NCBI RefSeq assembly: GCF_051954455.1
Contig: NZ_JBQCHS010000034.1
Span: 54,974 to 118,973, forward strand
Source: Pseudolysinimonas sp051954455
Lineage (GTDB): Bacteria; Actinomycetota; Actinomycetes; Actinomycetales; Microbacteriaceae
Direction: 5' to 3'
Length of the DNA: 64,000 nucleotides
In this document: piece by piece, positions 41,698-49,733 of the stretch
Numbering within the stretch: position 1 is the first letter of the stretch
Layout of the letters: every line of letters begins with the position of its first letter
The notes under the pieces: model-generated
What the model was told of the DNA's origin: nothing
Seen by the model: only the letters and a program-made list of their open reading frames with translations
The model's database searches: none
Position numbers and translations under genes: made by a program

Positions 41698-41994
41698 ATG
41701 GCGAACATGAACGTCACCTACGGAGAGATGACCGACGCGGCCAACCGCCTCATCTCCGGCAAGGACGACATCACGGCGAAGCTGCACGAGCTGCAGAGCC
41801 TTGTCAACAACCTCGTCAACGGCGGCTTCGTCACGGACTCGGCGTCCGGCGCGTTCCACTCGTCGTACGAGCAGTTCACCAAGGGCACGACCGACGCGGT
41901 CAACGGCCTCGACGGGATGAGCCAGTTCCTGACGAAGGCGGCCGACGCGCTGCAGAACGTCGACCAGGAGCTCGCCAAGGGCATCGGCGGCTGA
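41698..41994 (+). CDS. WXG100-family type VII secretion substrate without the W-x-G
   Basis: A 98-residue, all-helical protein, MANMNVTYGEMTDAANRLIS at the start, with the helix-turn-helix hairpin of EsxA/WXG100 proteins. The turn reads VNGGFVTDSASGAFHSSYEQF (in two parts: VNGGFVTDS and ASGAFHSSYEQF); no Trp is present where W-x-G is expected, and Phe occupies that place. A C-terminal secretion motif of the YxxxD type is not obvious, but NVDQELAKGIGG follows. Position right after the ATPase gene and the palindrome promoter support it as the main small secreted protein. A strong hairpin follows the stop codon. Confidence 0.88.
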   Translation: MANMNVTYGEMTDAANRLISGKDDITAKLHELQSLVNNLVNGGFVTDSASGAFHSSYEQFTKGTTDAVNGLDGMSQFLTKAADALQNVDQELAKGIGG

Positions 41995-42001
41995 GCCCGC
42001 C

Positions 42002-42029
42002 CCGGGGACGCCGACGCCGGCGTCCCCGG
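42002..42029 (+). terminator. strong hairpin after the WXG100 gene
   Basis: CCGGGGACGCC (42002-42012) pairs perfectly with GGCGTCCCCGG (42019-42029) around a six-base loop. There is no U-run after it, so it may act as an imperfect terminator or as a 3'-end stabiliser that lets the WXG100 mRNA accumulate above the downstream genes. Confidence 0.55.
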
Positions 42030-42074
42030 ACCCCCTCCTCCCATCCACCGCTTCCGCCAGAAAGGACGGGTCTC

Positions 42075-42386
42075 GTGGCCGACCTCACCCTCGACCTGCA
42101 GCTGCTCGGGCAGCTGCGCGACGACCTCGACGCCATCGTCAAGGAGTTCAAGGACGCCGACGACTTCAGCGACGACGTCGCCAACGCGACCGGCCATGAC
42201 GGCCTCCACGACCACGTCCGCGACTTCGCGCACAAGTGGAACGACAAGCGCAAGAAGATGACCGAGAACGTCGAGGCGCTGCAGAAGCAGATCGCCGCCA
42301 TCACCGACGGGTTCACGAAGGTCGACGACCAGCTCGCCAAGGCGCTCGAGGACGCGCACGTCGAGCAGCAGAAGCAGAAGATCTGA
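42075..42386 (+). CDS. small helical WXG100-like protein
   Basis: A 103-residue, highly charged helical protein with no signal peptide. A central FAHKWNDKRKKM lies at a likely turn between two long helices, resembling the WXG position (Trp-Asn-Asp rather than W-x-G). It is probably the partner of the neighbouring WXG100 protein or of the 462-residue protein, in the way Esx proteins pair or chaperone LXG toxins. The GTG start is preceded by AAAGGACGG. Eight bases separate it from the next gene. Confidence 0.7.
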   Translation: MADLTLDLQLLGQLRDDLDAIVKEFKDADDFSDDVANATGHDGLHDHVRDFAHKWNDKRKKMTENVEALQKQIAAITDGFTKVDDQLAKALEDAHVEQQKQKI

Positions 42387-42394
42387 GACGGACG

Positions 42395-43783
42395 ATGAGC
42401 GATACCGAGTACCAGCCGCTGCAGGGCGACCCCGACCTGCTGAAGACCAAGGCGACGCACTATCAGAACATCGGCGAGGCGATCGCCCGCTCGGTGATCA
42501 CCCTCCGCAAGATCCACGACACCGACTCCATGAAGAGCAAGGCGGTGGACGCGGTCCGCAGCTCCGCCGACGACGTCGCGGGCGACATCGACAAGGCGCA
42601 CGACCGGTACCAGCAGACCGCCACCGCCCTCCTCGAGTACTCGTCGTCGCTGCGGACCGCCCAGGACGACGCCGCTCGCGCCATCACCGACATCGAGGCC
42701 AAGCAGACGGCCGCCCAGCACGCGCACACGGCCGCGACGACCGCTCAGCAGGACGCGGACTCCGCCACCGACGCCGACAAGTCCGACAAGGCCACCGCCG
42801 CGACGAAGGCCGCGGACGCGGCCGACACCGCCGACTCGGAGCTCCGTGCGGCGCAGAGCAAGTGGCACGACGCCGAGAACGCGAAGAACCAGGCCGCCGA
42901 CAAGGCGATCGGCCTCATCAACGAGGTGGTCTCCGGCTCGAAGAAGCACGGCCTCGAGGACTCCTGGTGGGACAACTGGGGCAGCAAGCTCCTCAGCGTC
43001 GTCAAGTTCATCTGCGACATCGCCGGGGTGCTCTCGATCTTCCTCGCCTGGGTCCCGTTCCTGGGTCAGGCGCTTCTCCTCCTGGCTGCGTTGGGCGCCC
43101 TCATCGACCTCGTCTCCGCGATCGTGGCCAAGGTCCAGGGTGACGGCTCGTGGGGCGACATCTTCATGGCCGCCGGCATGGCGGTCCTCACGATCTTCGG
43201 CGGCAAGCTCTTCGCCCTCGCCGCGAAGCAGCTCAAGGCGGCCGCGATCGTGTCGACCGGCGTCAAGGGCTCGAAGGCGCTGCGCGAGCTGCAGGGCGTC
43301 AGCAAGGGCAGCAAGGAGTTCATGAGCTTCAAGGCCGCGCAGAAGACGCTGCGGAAGCCGCTGACCTCGGCCTTCAAGGCCCCGTTCCGGCGCTCGGAGG
43401 CCGACTTCGCCCTCATGAGCAAGTTCAAGAGCGGTGAGCTGACCGGTCCCGAGGCGCTCACCAAGGCCTTCAAGTCGGCATTCCCCAAGCCGGAGTTCGA
43501 CTGGAAGGGCGCCCTCGGCATCAACAAGGACCTGCTCGCGGCCGCGAACATGGCCAAGGACTCCCGGGTCATCGTGTCGACCGGCATGAAGGTCAAGGCG
43601 GTGGCGCTGACGGGTTTCCAGATGTACACGACCGAGCAGAAGATCGCCGGGCTCGGCAAGGACATCACCGGGCAGGATCCGATCGACCTGGCGAAGGACG
43701 GCCTCGGCTTCGCGGGCGGCAGCTACGACAAGGGCCCGGAGGTCATCGGCAGCGTCCGTGACCTGGTCGACGACTTCAAGTGA
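42395..43783 (+). CDS. candidate type VII substrate: helical N-domain plus membrane-inserting segment
   Basis: A 462-residue protein of unknown family. Residues 1-175 are long helices rich in Ala, Asp, Lys and Thr, like an LXG/WXG-type targeting domain, including WHDAENAKNQAADKAIG. Residues 190-197 are Trp-rich (DSWWDNWG), followed by hydrophobic stretches at about 205-245 and 256-277 (GVLSIFLAWVPFLGQ, IFMAAGMAVLTIFGG). The rest is basic and helical with no catalytic motif I recognise. Such an architecture fits a secreted pore-forming or membrane-targeting effector, or a structural membrane component. No classical signal peptide. It is directly followed by a gene overlapping its stop (GTGA), the position where immunity proteins are often coded. 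Confidence 0.65.
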   Translation: MSDTEYQPLQGDPDLLKTKATHYQNIGEAIARSVITLRKIHDTDSMKSKAVDAVRSSADDVAGDIDKAHDRYQQTATALLEYSSSLRTAQDDAARAITDIEAKQTAAQHAHTAATTAQQDADSATDADKSDKATAATKAADAADTADSELRAAQSKWHDAENAKNQAADKAIGLINEVVSGSKKHGLEDSWWDNWGSKLLSVVKFICDIAGVLSIFLAWVPFLGQALLLLAALGALIDLVSAIVAKVQGDGSWGDIFMAAGMAVLTIFGGKLFALAAKQLKAAAIVSTGVKGSKALRELQGVSKGSKEFMSFKAAQKTLRKPLTSAFKAPFRRSEADFALMSKFKSGELTGPEALTKAFKSAFPKPEFDWKGALGINKDLLAAANMAKDSRVIVSTGMKVKAVALTGFQMYTTEQKIAGLGKDITGQDPIDLAKDGLGFAGGSYDKGPEVIGSVRDLVDDFK

Positions 43784-44403
43784 CGCCGGGACAGGGGATC
43801 ATGGCACGCGTGCACGACATCGCCGACTTCCGGCTCGGACTGCCTGATGAGTGGTACCCCATGTCGATCGAGGACGACGCGTGGGCGACCGGCCTCGCGG
43901 CCGAGCTGACCGACGACCCCGAGGCACGCCTGCGGCTCACGGGCGAGCTCGAGTCGGCGCGCCGCGCGTTCGCCGCGATGAACGACCCCCTCGTGCGGGC
44001 GGCGGTCTGGGTCGGCGAGCCGGACACGGGCCACGCCGATGCGGCGATGGTCTTCGCCATGGCCGATGTGGAGGAGGCCGGCGAGCCCGGCGAGTACGAG
44101 CGGTTCCTCGCCTCCTACGCCGGCACGACCGTCAGCGAGGACTTCTACTACTCGGTCAGCACCTGGCGATCCGCGGTCCCCGCCGGCGAGGTCGTCGGCT
44201 CGCACAACCTGATCGCTCACCCCGGTGCCGACGCGGCCGAGGGGTCCCTGCTCGAAGAGCGGACCGTGATCGCGGTCTACCCGCCGGGCTCGGCCCAGGC
44301 GGTGCAGTTCGTCTTCTCAGCCCAGGGCCTCGGGTCGTTCGAGAACATGCCGGAGCAGACCCAGGCCATCGCGGCCGGGCTCAGCGTGGCGCTGGAGGGC
44401 TGA
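43780..44403 (+). CDS. hypothetical protein, possible partner of the upstream protein
   Basis: A 207-residue acidic soluble protein with no recognised domain; aromatic-rich segments DFRLGLPDEWYPMSIEDDAW and SEDFYYSVSTWRSAVP are notable. It may start at the GTG at 43780, which overlaps the upstream stop, or at the ATG at 43801. Coupling to the candidate effector gene suggests a chaperone or immunity role, which is inference. The stop overlaps the next ATG by one base. Confidence 0.65.
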   Translation: MTPGQGIMARVHDIADFRLGLPDEWYPMSIEDDAWATGLAAELTDDPEARLRLTGELESARRAFAAMNDPLVRAAVWVGEPDTGHADAAMVFAMADVEEAGEPGEYERFLASYAGTTVSEDFYYSVSTWRSAVPAGEVVGSHNLIAHPGADAAEGSLLEERTVIAVYPPGSAQAVQFVFSAQGLGSFENMPEQTQAIAAGLSVALEG

Positions 44404-45035
44404 TGGCCGACGTGACCCGCTCCGTGGCGGCGCCGGGCGGTGGCGACTACTCGCTCATCCTGCCCGGGGCGTGGGTGGCATTCGCGCTGCGCGATCAGGA
44501 CGACGTGAAGCGCCGCGTGACGGCTCTCGTCCGCAAGCAGCTCGGCCGCGCCGACCGCCTGGCCCGCCAGCGGCGCGAGGTGACCGCCGAGATGCTGGAG
44601 ACGGCGCGGCGCGCGCGGGAGGCCGGCTGCTCCGCGATGTACATGGCGCTCGAGATCCTGCCCGGCATCCCCTTCCCGGCGGCGATCCTGGCCGGTGAGA
44701 TCGACTGGCCCCCGATCGCCACCGACCCCGCCGGCGGGGTCGAGGAGGCGCTCGCGACGGGCTTCCCCGGCAGCGACATCGTGCCGCACCGCATGGGGCC
44801 GGCCGCGCGCTCGGTCGAGTTCGGGACGCAGGAGGTGGGCGCGCAGACGACGCCGACCATGCGGGCGCAGTTCAGGATCCCGTATCCGGACGCGTCGCGA
44901 CTGCTCGAGTTCACGGTCTCGACGCCGATGATGGTCGATGCCGATTTGTGGGCGGCGCTGTTCGACGAGATCATCGACTCGATGACCTGGTCCCGTGCTG
45001 CCCGCGAGACGGCGAATGCCGCGCCGACCGTCTGA
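44403..45035 (+). CDS. hypothetical protein of the secretion island
   Basis: A 210-residue soluble protein, no family recognised. It contains a basic helical region (residues 35-75, VKRRVTALVRKQLGRADRL) and a segment EILPGIPFPAAILAGEIDWP. The size and the pattern of aromatic and acidic residues near the ends resemble its upstream neighbour (both carry a similar short beta-rich core), so the two may be distant paralogues; this is a weak impression. It overlaps the next gene by 20 bases. Confidence 0.6.
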   Translation: MADVTRSVAAPGGGDYSLILPGAWVAFALRDQDDVKRRVTALVRKQLGRADRLARQRREVTAEMLETARRAREAGCSAMYMALEILPGIPFPAAILAGEIDWPPIATDPAGGVEEALATGFPGSDIVPHRMGPAARSVEFGTQEVGAQTTPTMRAQFRIPYPDASRLLEFTVSTPMMVDADLWAALFDEIIDSMTWSRAARETANAAPTV

Positions 45036-45897
45036 GGCCGAGCTCGCCGAGCGGCGGGCACGGAACATCGCGGCGCGGCGCCGAAGCGGCGCCCGCATGT
45101 CGGTCGTGGGCGTCGTCGCCGCGACGCTCGCGCTCGCGAGCCTCGTGGGCGGTGGGCTGGTGCTCGATGCCGGGGCGCGCGCCCGCCGGGCCGGGGCGCC
45201 GGTCGACACCCTGGAGGCGCTCCGCACGGCCGCGTCGACCGCGCTCATCATCGTGCCCGGCATCCTGTTGCTGCTCGCCATGATCCTGCTGATCGTGGGC
45301 GAGCAGTTCCGACGCGGCGAGTGGGGGCCGAATCCCGCGCCGCCCGACACCCGCCTGCCGACCGCGACCAACGTCAGCCGCTTCCGGCTCCTGCCGCTGG
45401 GCTGGCACGTCCTGTGGGTCGCCCTCGGCGCGATCGTCTGCATCGCGCTGGTCGCGATCCCCGCGCTGTCCTACGTCACCGGCGCCTGGCCGCACGCCTC
45501 GACCAGCGGCGACGACTTCACGGGCGGGTGGATCATCTACGGCGCCCTCGGATTCGGCATGACCTGTGCGGGGATCGCGTCGGTGATCAAGAAGACGACG
45601 TGGCTGTCCACCGTCGCACGGCACCCGGAGCGCCTGCAGGGCGGGTCGGGACGCGCGTTCTGGCGCGTCGTCGACTACCGCTGGCGCTTCGACCTCTGGG
45701 CCACCGGGATCGGCGGCACGCTCGTCGCCTTCTCCGTCACGGCACTGCCGCCGGTCCTCGCGGGCGAGGCCGGCTCGGGAGCGCTGCTCGCCGCGCTGGT
45801 CGCCTCCGGCGTCGTGCTGATCGTGCTCGGCGTCCTGGCGGCCACGCAGTTCTGGCGCGCGGGCGAGTCGCTGGGATCGGGCGAGAGCCTGTCCTGA
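45016..45897 (+). CDS. four-span membrane protein of the secretion island
   Basis: A 293-residue membrane protein with hydrophobic segments near residues 30-50, 70-95, 125-150 and 170-190, and two more close to the C-terminus (about 225-275). The N-terminus PRRPSEAELAERRARNIAAR is a charged cytoplasmic helix. No family recognised. As the only membrane protein between the ATPase and the giant surface protein it is a candidate channel component standing in for the missing EccD/EsaA-type subunits. Start ATG 45016 preferred; a GTG at 44995 is in frame. Confidence 0.65.
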   Translation: MPRRPSEAELAERRARNIAARRRSGARMSVVGVVAATLALASLVGGGLVLDAGARARRAGAPVDTLEALRTAASTALIIVPGILLLLAMILLIVGEQFRRGEWGPNPAPPDTRLPTATNVSRFRLLPLGWHVLWVALGAIVCIALVAIPALSYVTGAWPHASTSGDDFTGGWIIYGALGFGMTCAGIASVIKKTTWLSTVARHPERLQGGSGRAFWRVVDYRWRFDLWATGIGGTLVAFSVTALPPVLAGEAGSGALLAALVASGVVLIVLGVLAATQFWRAGESLGSGESLS

Positions 45898-45906
45898 TGC
45901 CGGCGG

Positions 45907-48423
45907 TCAGGCGCCGGGCGTCTCCGACCTCCGCCGGGCGGCCCGGCTCGCCACATCCTGGGCGCCGTCGGCGACGCGACGACCGATGCGGCGGCTCGCC
46001 TCGGCGGCCTGACGACCGGCCTGGGACACCTGCTCCGTGACCGCCGGCGGGATCGCGTCGGTGGCCGTGCGCGCCACGCGGCTGCCCCAGCGGCGCACCG
46101 CCGCCACCCGGTAGCGGCTCAGCAGCCGACGCCTGCGCCCTGCGGAGGCCGCCGCCTCGCCGAGCACCTCGTCGACCTCGTTCCATAGCGCCTCGACCTC
46201 CTCGTCGGGGACCTCGGCCCCCGCGAAGACCGCACCGTCGGTGCGCTCGGCCAGTCCCGTCACGGCCGGCGATGTCACCGGCGCGAGCTCGCCCGCGGCC
46301 ATCCGCCGCGTCGTGCGCGGAGCGGGCTGCGGGTAGCCGAGCTCGCTCAGGCGGTCGACGAGTTCGTCCCACGCTCCGCCCGCCGCGAGGTCGCCCCCGG
46401 GCGCCCGTCGTCGCCGCGCCCGGCGCCGCTTCAGCAGCCAGACGATGAAGGCCGGCAGCAGGATGAGAGCGGCCGGGATGAGCACGGCGAGAGCGAGCGC
46501 GACGACCCAGCCCGGCAGCAGGAACGGGGAATCGTCCTTCTTGTCGGAGTCGGTGATCTGCACCGGCGTCACGAGGTCGTCGTTGTTGTTCTGCGTGCGC
46601 GGAGGCTGACGCACCTGCGGCTGCGGCACCGACTGCGGCTTCGGCTGCTGCTGCTGCGGGACATCGGTGTCGGTCGGGGTCGGGAAGAACGGGATCCAGC
46701 CCACCCCCTGGAAGTCGACCTCCACCCAGGCGGTCACGTCGTTGCCGGTCACCGTGACGGTGCCGCCGCCGTCCGGCACCTTGGGCGCGAAGCCCATGAC
46801 GACGCGGGCGGGCGCGTTCAGGCTCCGGGCCATGAGCGCCATGAGCGAGGAGTACTGCTCCTGGTCGCCGACCATATGCGCCGACGTCACCATCTCGGCC
46901 ATGCGGTCGGCGCCCTCGCCGGCGCGCGACGGCGACTGGTCGGAGGCCGTGCCGTGGCTCAGGAACCCGTTGGTCTTCAGGTACTTCTCGACGGCGCGCA
47001 GCTTGTCGATCGGCGAGCGCTCGTCCTTCGTGATGTCGGCCGCCTTGGCCCGCACGGTGTCGGGGATGTCGGTGATCGGCGGCTGCTGCAGGGTCGCGAC
47101 GGGCGTCTGCTGGAGCGACTGGTCCGGCGGGAGCTTCTGGTCGGTCGCCGCGAGCCGGTACTGCTGGCCCTTCTGCAGACCCGTCGTCAGCACGGTGGTG
47201 CCGGTGGCGCCGTTGTAGCGCACGTTCGCGAGGTCGGCGCGGGGCCCTCCCCCGAAGTCCAACGTCGTCGCGTACCCGGTCGACGGCACCCAGACGTCCT
47301 GGTAGCCCAGCACCGACACGTCGATGGACGTCGAGCCCGACGACTCCACACCGACGCCGGGCTTCGGGAAGTCGCGCCCGACGAGCCGGAACTCGCCCGA
47401 CGCGTCGGTCGACTGCTGCGCTCCGGCCACGCCCCAGACGACGCCGTCGTAGGCGTCCATGGTCGCGATCCGCAGCTTCTCGTCGCTCTTCAGGCCGCCC
47501 ACCCTGAAGAGGTCGGTGTCGTGCAGGTCCTTCGTGTAGTGCCGGAAGCCCGCGAGGGGCGCCGGGTAGTCGAGCGGCTCGAACGGGGGCTGGACCTCCT
47601 GGCGCAGCACGAACCGATGGGAGGAGCTCGGGGCGAGGAGCGCACCGCCGACCGCGCCGACCGCGATCGCGCCGAGAACCAGGATCGCGGTGCCGATCAG
47701 CTTGCGCCGCAGCAGCATCCGCCCGCCCGCGACCGCGATGCCGCCGCCCAGGGGCCGCCGCCAGCCCAGCCAGATGAGGGCGATCGCGGCGAAGGCGACG
47801 CCGCGCACCGCCGCGAAGTAGGGCTCGTCCGTGCCGAGCAGAACGCCGGCGGCGTAGACGACGACCGGACCCACGAGGAGGAGCCCGAGTCGCCACACCG
47901 TGCGGCGCCGGCCGGGCAGCCAGCGGGTCGCCAGCGTCGCGCCGACGAGCATGACGAGCCAGGTCGCCACGAACGCGACCACGTCGATGTAGTACGGCAG
48001 GCTCACCGGCGGCCGGAGCGTGACGATATCCGCCCAGCCGAACACCGCGCCGACGGCGAGGCCCGCGAGCGTCTGCAGCGTCGGGAGCACGAATCCGAGG
48101 GCGGCGGTCGGCATCGAGAACGCCGAGCCGAGCAGGAAGTAGGCGACGATCGCCGTCGCCGTCGTGACGAGGGCGCCGAGCCGATAGCGCGCGGCGACGA
48201 CCGCGACCCCGCCGCCGACCAGGAGGCCGCCCACGCCGGCGAGCAGGTAGCCGAGGTCGCGGAAGGCCGGACCGAAGCCGAGGAGCCCGATGAGGGTCAG
48301 GACGGCGACGACGCCCATGTCGGCCCAGGCGCGTCCGGCGATCGTGCGCGGGGCGACGGCGCCGGCGCGCGCAACACGGCCGGGCGCGGACGCGGCGGCC
48401 GTCGCCTCCGTCGCGGCGGTCAC
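45907..48423 (-). CDS. transglutaminase-like membrane protein lacking catalytic Cys and His
   Basis: An 838-residue TgpA-type protein with about six N-terminal spans, an extracytoplasmic transglutaminase-like domain (about 500-590), a proline/glutamine-rich linker and a C-terminal span near 640. At the catalytic Cys position of its paralogue (GYCVHFASSMAVMAR) it reads GDQEQYSSLMALMAR, and at the His position (HAWPELYF) it reads TAWVEVDF, so both residues are replaced and it should be inactive as an enzyme. The fold, WIPFFPTP included, is kept. It may be a structural or binding partner of the secretion apparatus. The GTG start overlaps the DUF58 stop (GTGA). Confidence 0.88.
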   Translation of the reverse strand: MTAATEATAAASAPGRVARAGAVAPRTIAGRAWADMGVVAVLTLIGLLGFGPAFRDLGYLLAGVGGLLVGGGVAVVAARYRLGALVTTATAIVAYFLLGSAFSMPTAALGFVLPTLQTLAGLAVGAVFGWADIVTLRPPVSLPYYIDVVAFVATWLVMLVGATLATRWLPGRRRTVWRLGLLLVGPVVVYAAGVLLGTDEPYFAAVRGVAFAAIALIWLGWRRPLGGGIAVAGGRMLLRRKLIGTAILVLGAIAVGAVGGALLAPSSSHRFVLRQEVQPPFEPLDYPAPLAGFRHYTKDLHDTDLFRVGGLKSDEKLRIATMDAYDGVVWGVAGAQQSTDASGEFRLVGRDFPKPGVGVESSGSTSIDVSVLGYQDVWVPSTGYATTLDFGGGPRADLANVRYNGATGTTVLTTGLQKGQQYRLAATDQKLPPDQSLQQTPVATLQQPPITDIPDTVRAKAADITKDERSPIDKLRAVEKYLKTNGFLSHGTASDQSPSRAGEGADRMAEMVTSAHMVGDQEQYSSLMALMARSLNAPARVVMGFAPKVPDGGGTVTVTGNDVTAWVEVDFQGVGWIPFFPTPTDTDVPQQQQPKPQSVPQPQVRQPPRTQNNNDDLVTPVQITDSDKKDDSPFLLPGWVVALALAVLIPAALILLPAFIVWLLKRRRARRRRAPGGDLAAGGAWDELVDRLSELGYPQPAPRTTRRMAAGELAPVTSPAVTGLAERTDGAVFAGAEVPDEEVEALWNEVDEVLGEAAASAGRRRRLLSRYRVAAVRRWGSRVARTATDAIPPAVTEQVSQAGRQAAEASRRIGRRVADGAQDVASRAARRRSETPGA

Positions 48424-49733
48424 GAGACCCTCCGCACCAGGCGGGACAGGTCGTCCAGCTCGCCGACGGTGCCGATCCGCAGGCCGCGGACGACGTCGAG
48501 CCGCGTGGGCACGCCGAGCTCGGCGCGGAATCCGACCGTCCGCACCTCGGAGCCGAACAGGCGCTGGACGCCGCGGATGCCGCCGACCGGGGTCCGGGAT
48601 CCGCCGACCACGATCACGACGCTCGGGTCGGGCAGCTGCGCCGTGGTGTCGCGGGCCATGTCGCGGAGGCTGCGGAACGCGCTCGACACCGGCTCGAGCC
48701 GGCAGCTGTCGTCGAGCATCGTCGTGATCGTGCGGGTGCGCAGCTGCCGCGACTCCGCCACGACGCTCAGCTTGTTGCCGTCGCGGAGCACCTGCTGCGC
48801 GAGCGACGCCATGACCGAGACGCCGAGCTCGAACTCGTCGTCGCCTCCCCAGTGGCCTCGGTGGTCGTCGAAGACGATCGTGAGCTGCGAGCGCCGGGTC
48901 TCCTCGAACTGGCGCACCATGAGCTGGCCGGTGCGGGCGGAGGTGCGCCAGTGCACGTTCCGCAGCGGGTCGCCCGGCTGGTAGGTGCGCAGCGCGTGGA
49001 ACGAGATGTCGCTGTTGACGATCGTCTTCGTCGTCTCGCCCTCGAGGTCGCGGATGAGGCCGGCCGCGGAGGGGGCGAGCGGCGCCGTGAGCGGGTGCAC
49101 GAAGAGCTCGACCGGCTCGCTCCACCGCAGCGCCCGCCGCAGCAGGCCCAGCTGGTCGCCGCGCACCGAGACGGCCGGCCCGGCGACGATGACCGCACGC
49201 CGGTTCGTCGGGATCGCGAACAGCTCCTCGTGCTCGGCGCCGGGCTGCAGGGGGCCGATCACGAACTCCGCGAGGCCCGCCCCGACCGGGAGCTCCATGC
49301 GCGAGGGCGCGGACCGCTTCTGCCCGATGTTCGCGACCACCATCCGCCCGAGGGCGCGATCGCCCGCGGTGACCCGGCGCGGCGTGAGCTCGATGAGGAC
49401 GTCGTAGCTGCCCCGGCCGAACACGAAGGCGACGGCCACGAGGAGCCCCGCGACGAGCGTGATCGCGAGGTAGACGAACTCCTGCCAGCCGAGCACGAAG
49501 CCGATGATCGCGCTGCCGACGGCCGCGGCGATCACGAGCCAGCCCATCGTGCTGACGATCGCGAGGCGCGGGCCCAGCACGGCCGCGACCCGGCGCACGA
49601 GGTAGGCGACGATCCGCCACAGCGTCCGCAGCCGGTCGCCGGCGTCGCGGGCGCGCTCGGCCCACGCCGACGACCGCGGTGACGTCGGGCGCGGGGACGA
49701 CGGCCGCGGGCCGGGCGCGGCGGCGGCGGTCAT
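48420..49733 (-). CDS. DUF58 domain-containing protein (secretion-island copy)
   Basis: A 437-residue DUF58 protein with two hydrophobic segments at about residues 55-110 and the signature TYQPGDPLRNVHWRTSARTG. It is a paralogue of the gene at 15320-16633 and forms the MoxR-DUF58-transglutaminase trio with its neighbours. Start ATG 49733 overlaps the stop of the MoxR gene (ATGA). Confidence 0.88.
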   Translation of the reverse strand: MTAAAAPGPRPSSPRPTSPRSSAWAERARDAGDRLRTLWRIVAYLVRRVAAVLGPRLAIVSTMGWLVIAAAVGSAIIGFVLGWQEFVYLAITLVAGLLVAVAFVFGRGSYDVLIELTPRRVTAGDRALGRMVVANIGQKRSAPSRMELPVGAGLAEFVIGPLQPGAEHEELFAIPTNRRAVIVAGPAVSVRGDQLGLLRRALRWSEPVELFVHPLTAPLAPSAAGLIRDLEGETTKTIVNSDISFHALRTYQPGDPLRNVHWRTSARTGQLMVRQFEETRRSQLTIVFDDHRGHWGGDDEFELGVSVMASLAQQVLRDGNKLSVVAESRQLRTRTITTMLDDSCRLEPVSSAFRSLRDMARDTTAQLPDPSVVIVVGGSRTPVGGIRGVQRLFGSEVRTVGFRAELGVPTRLDVVRGLRIGTVGELDDLSRLVRRVS

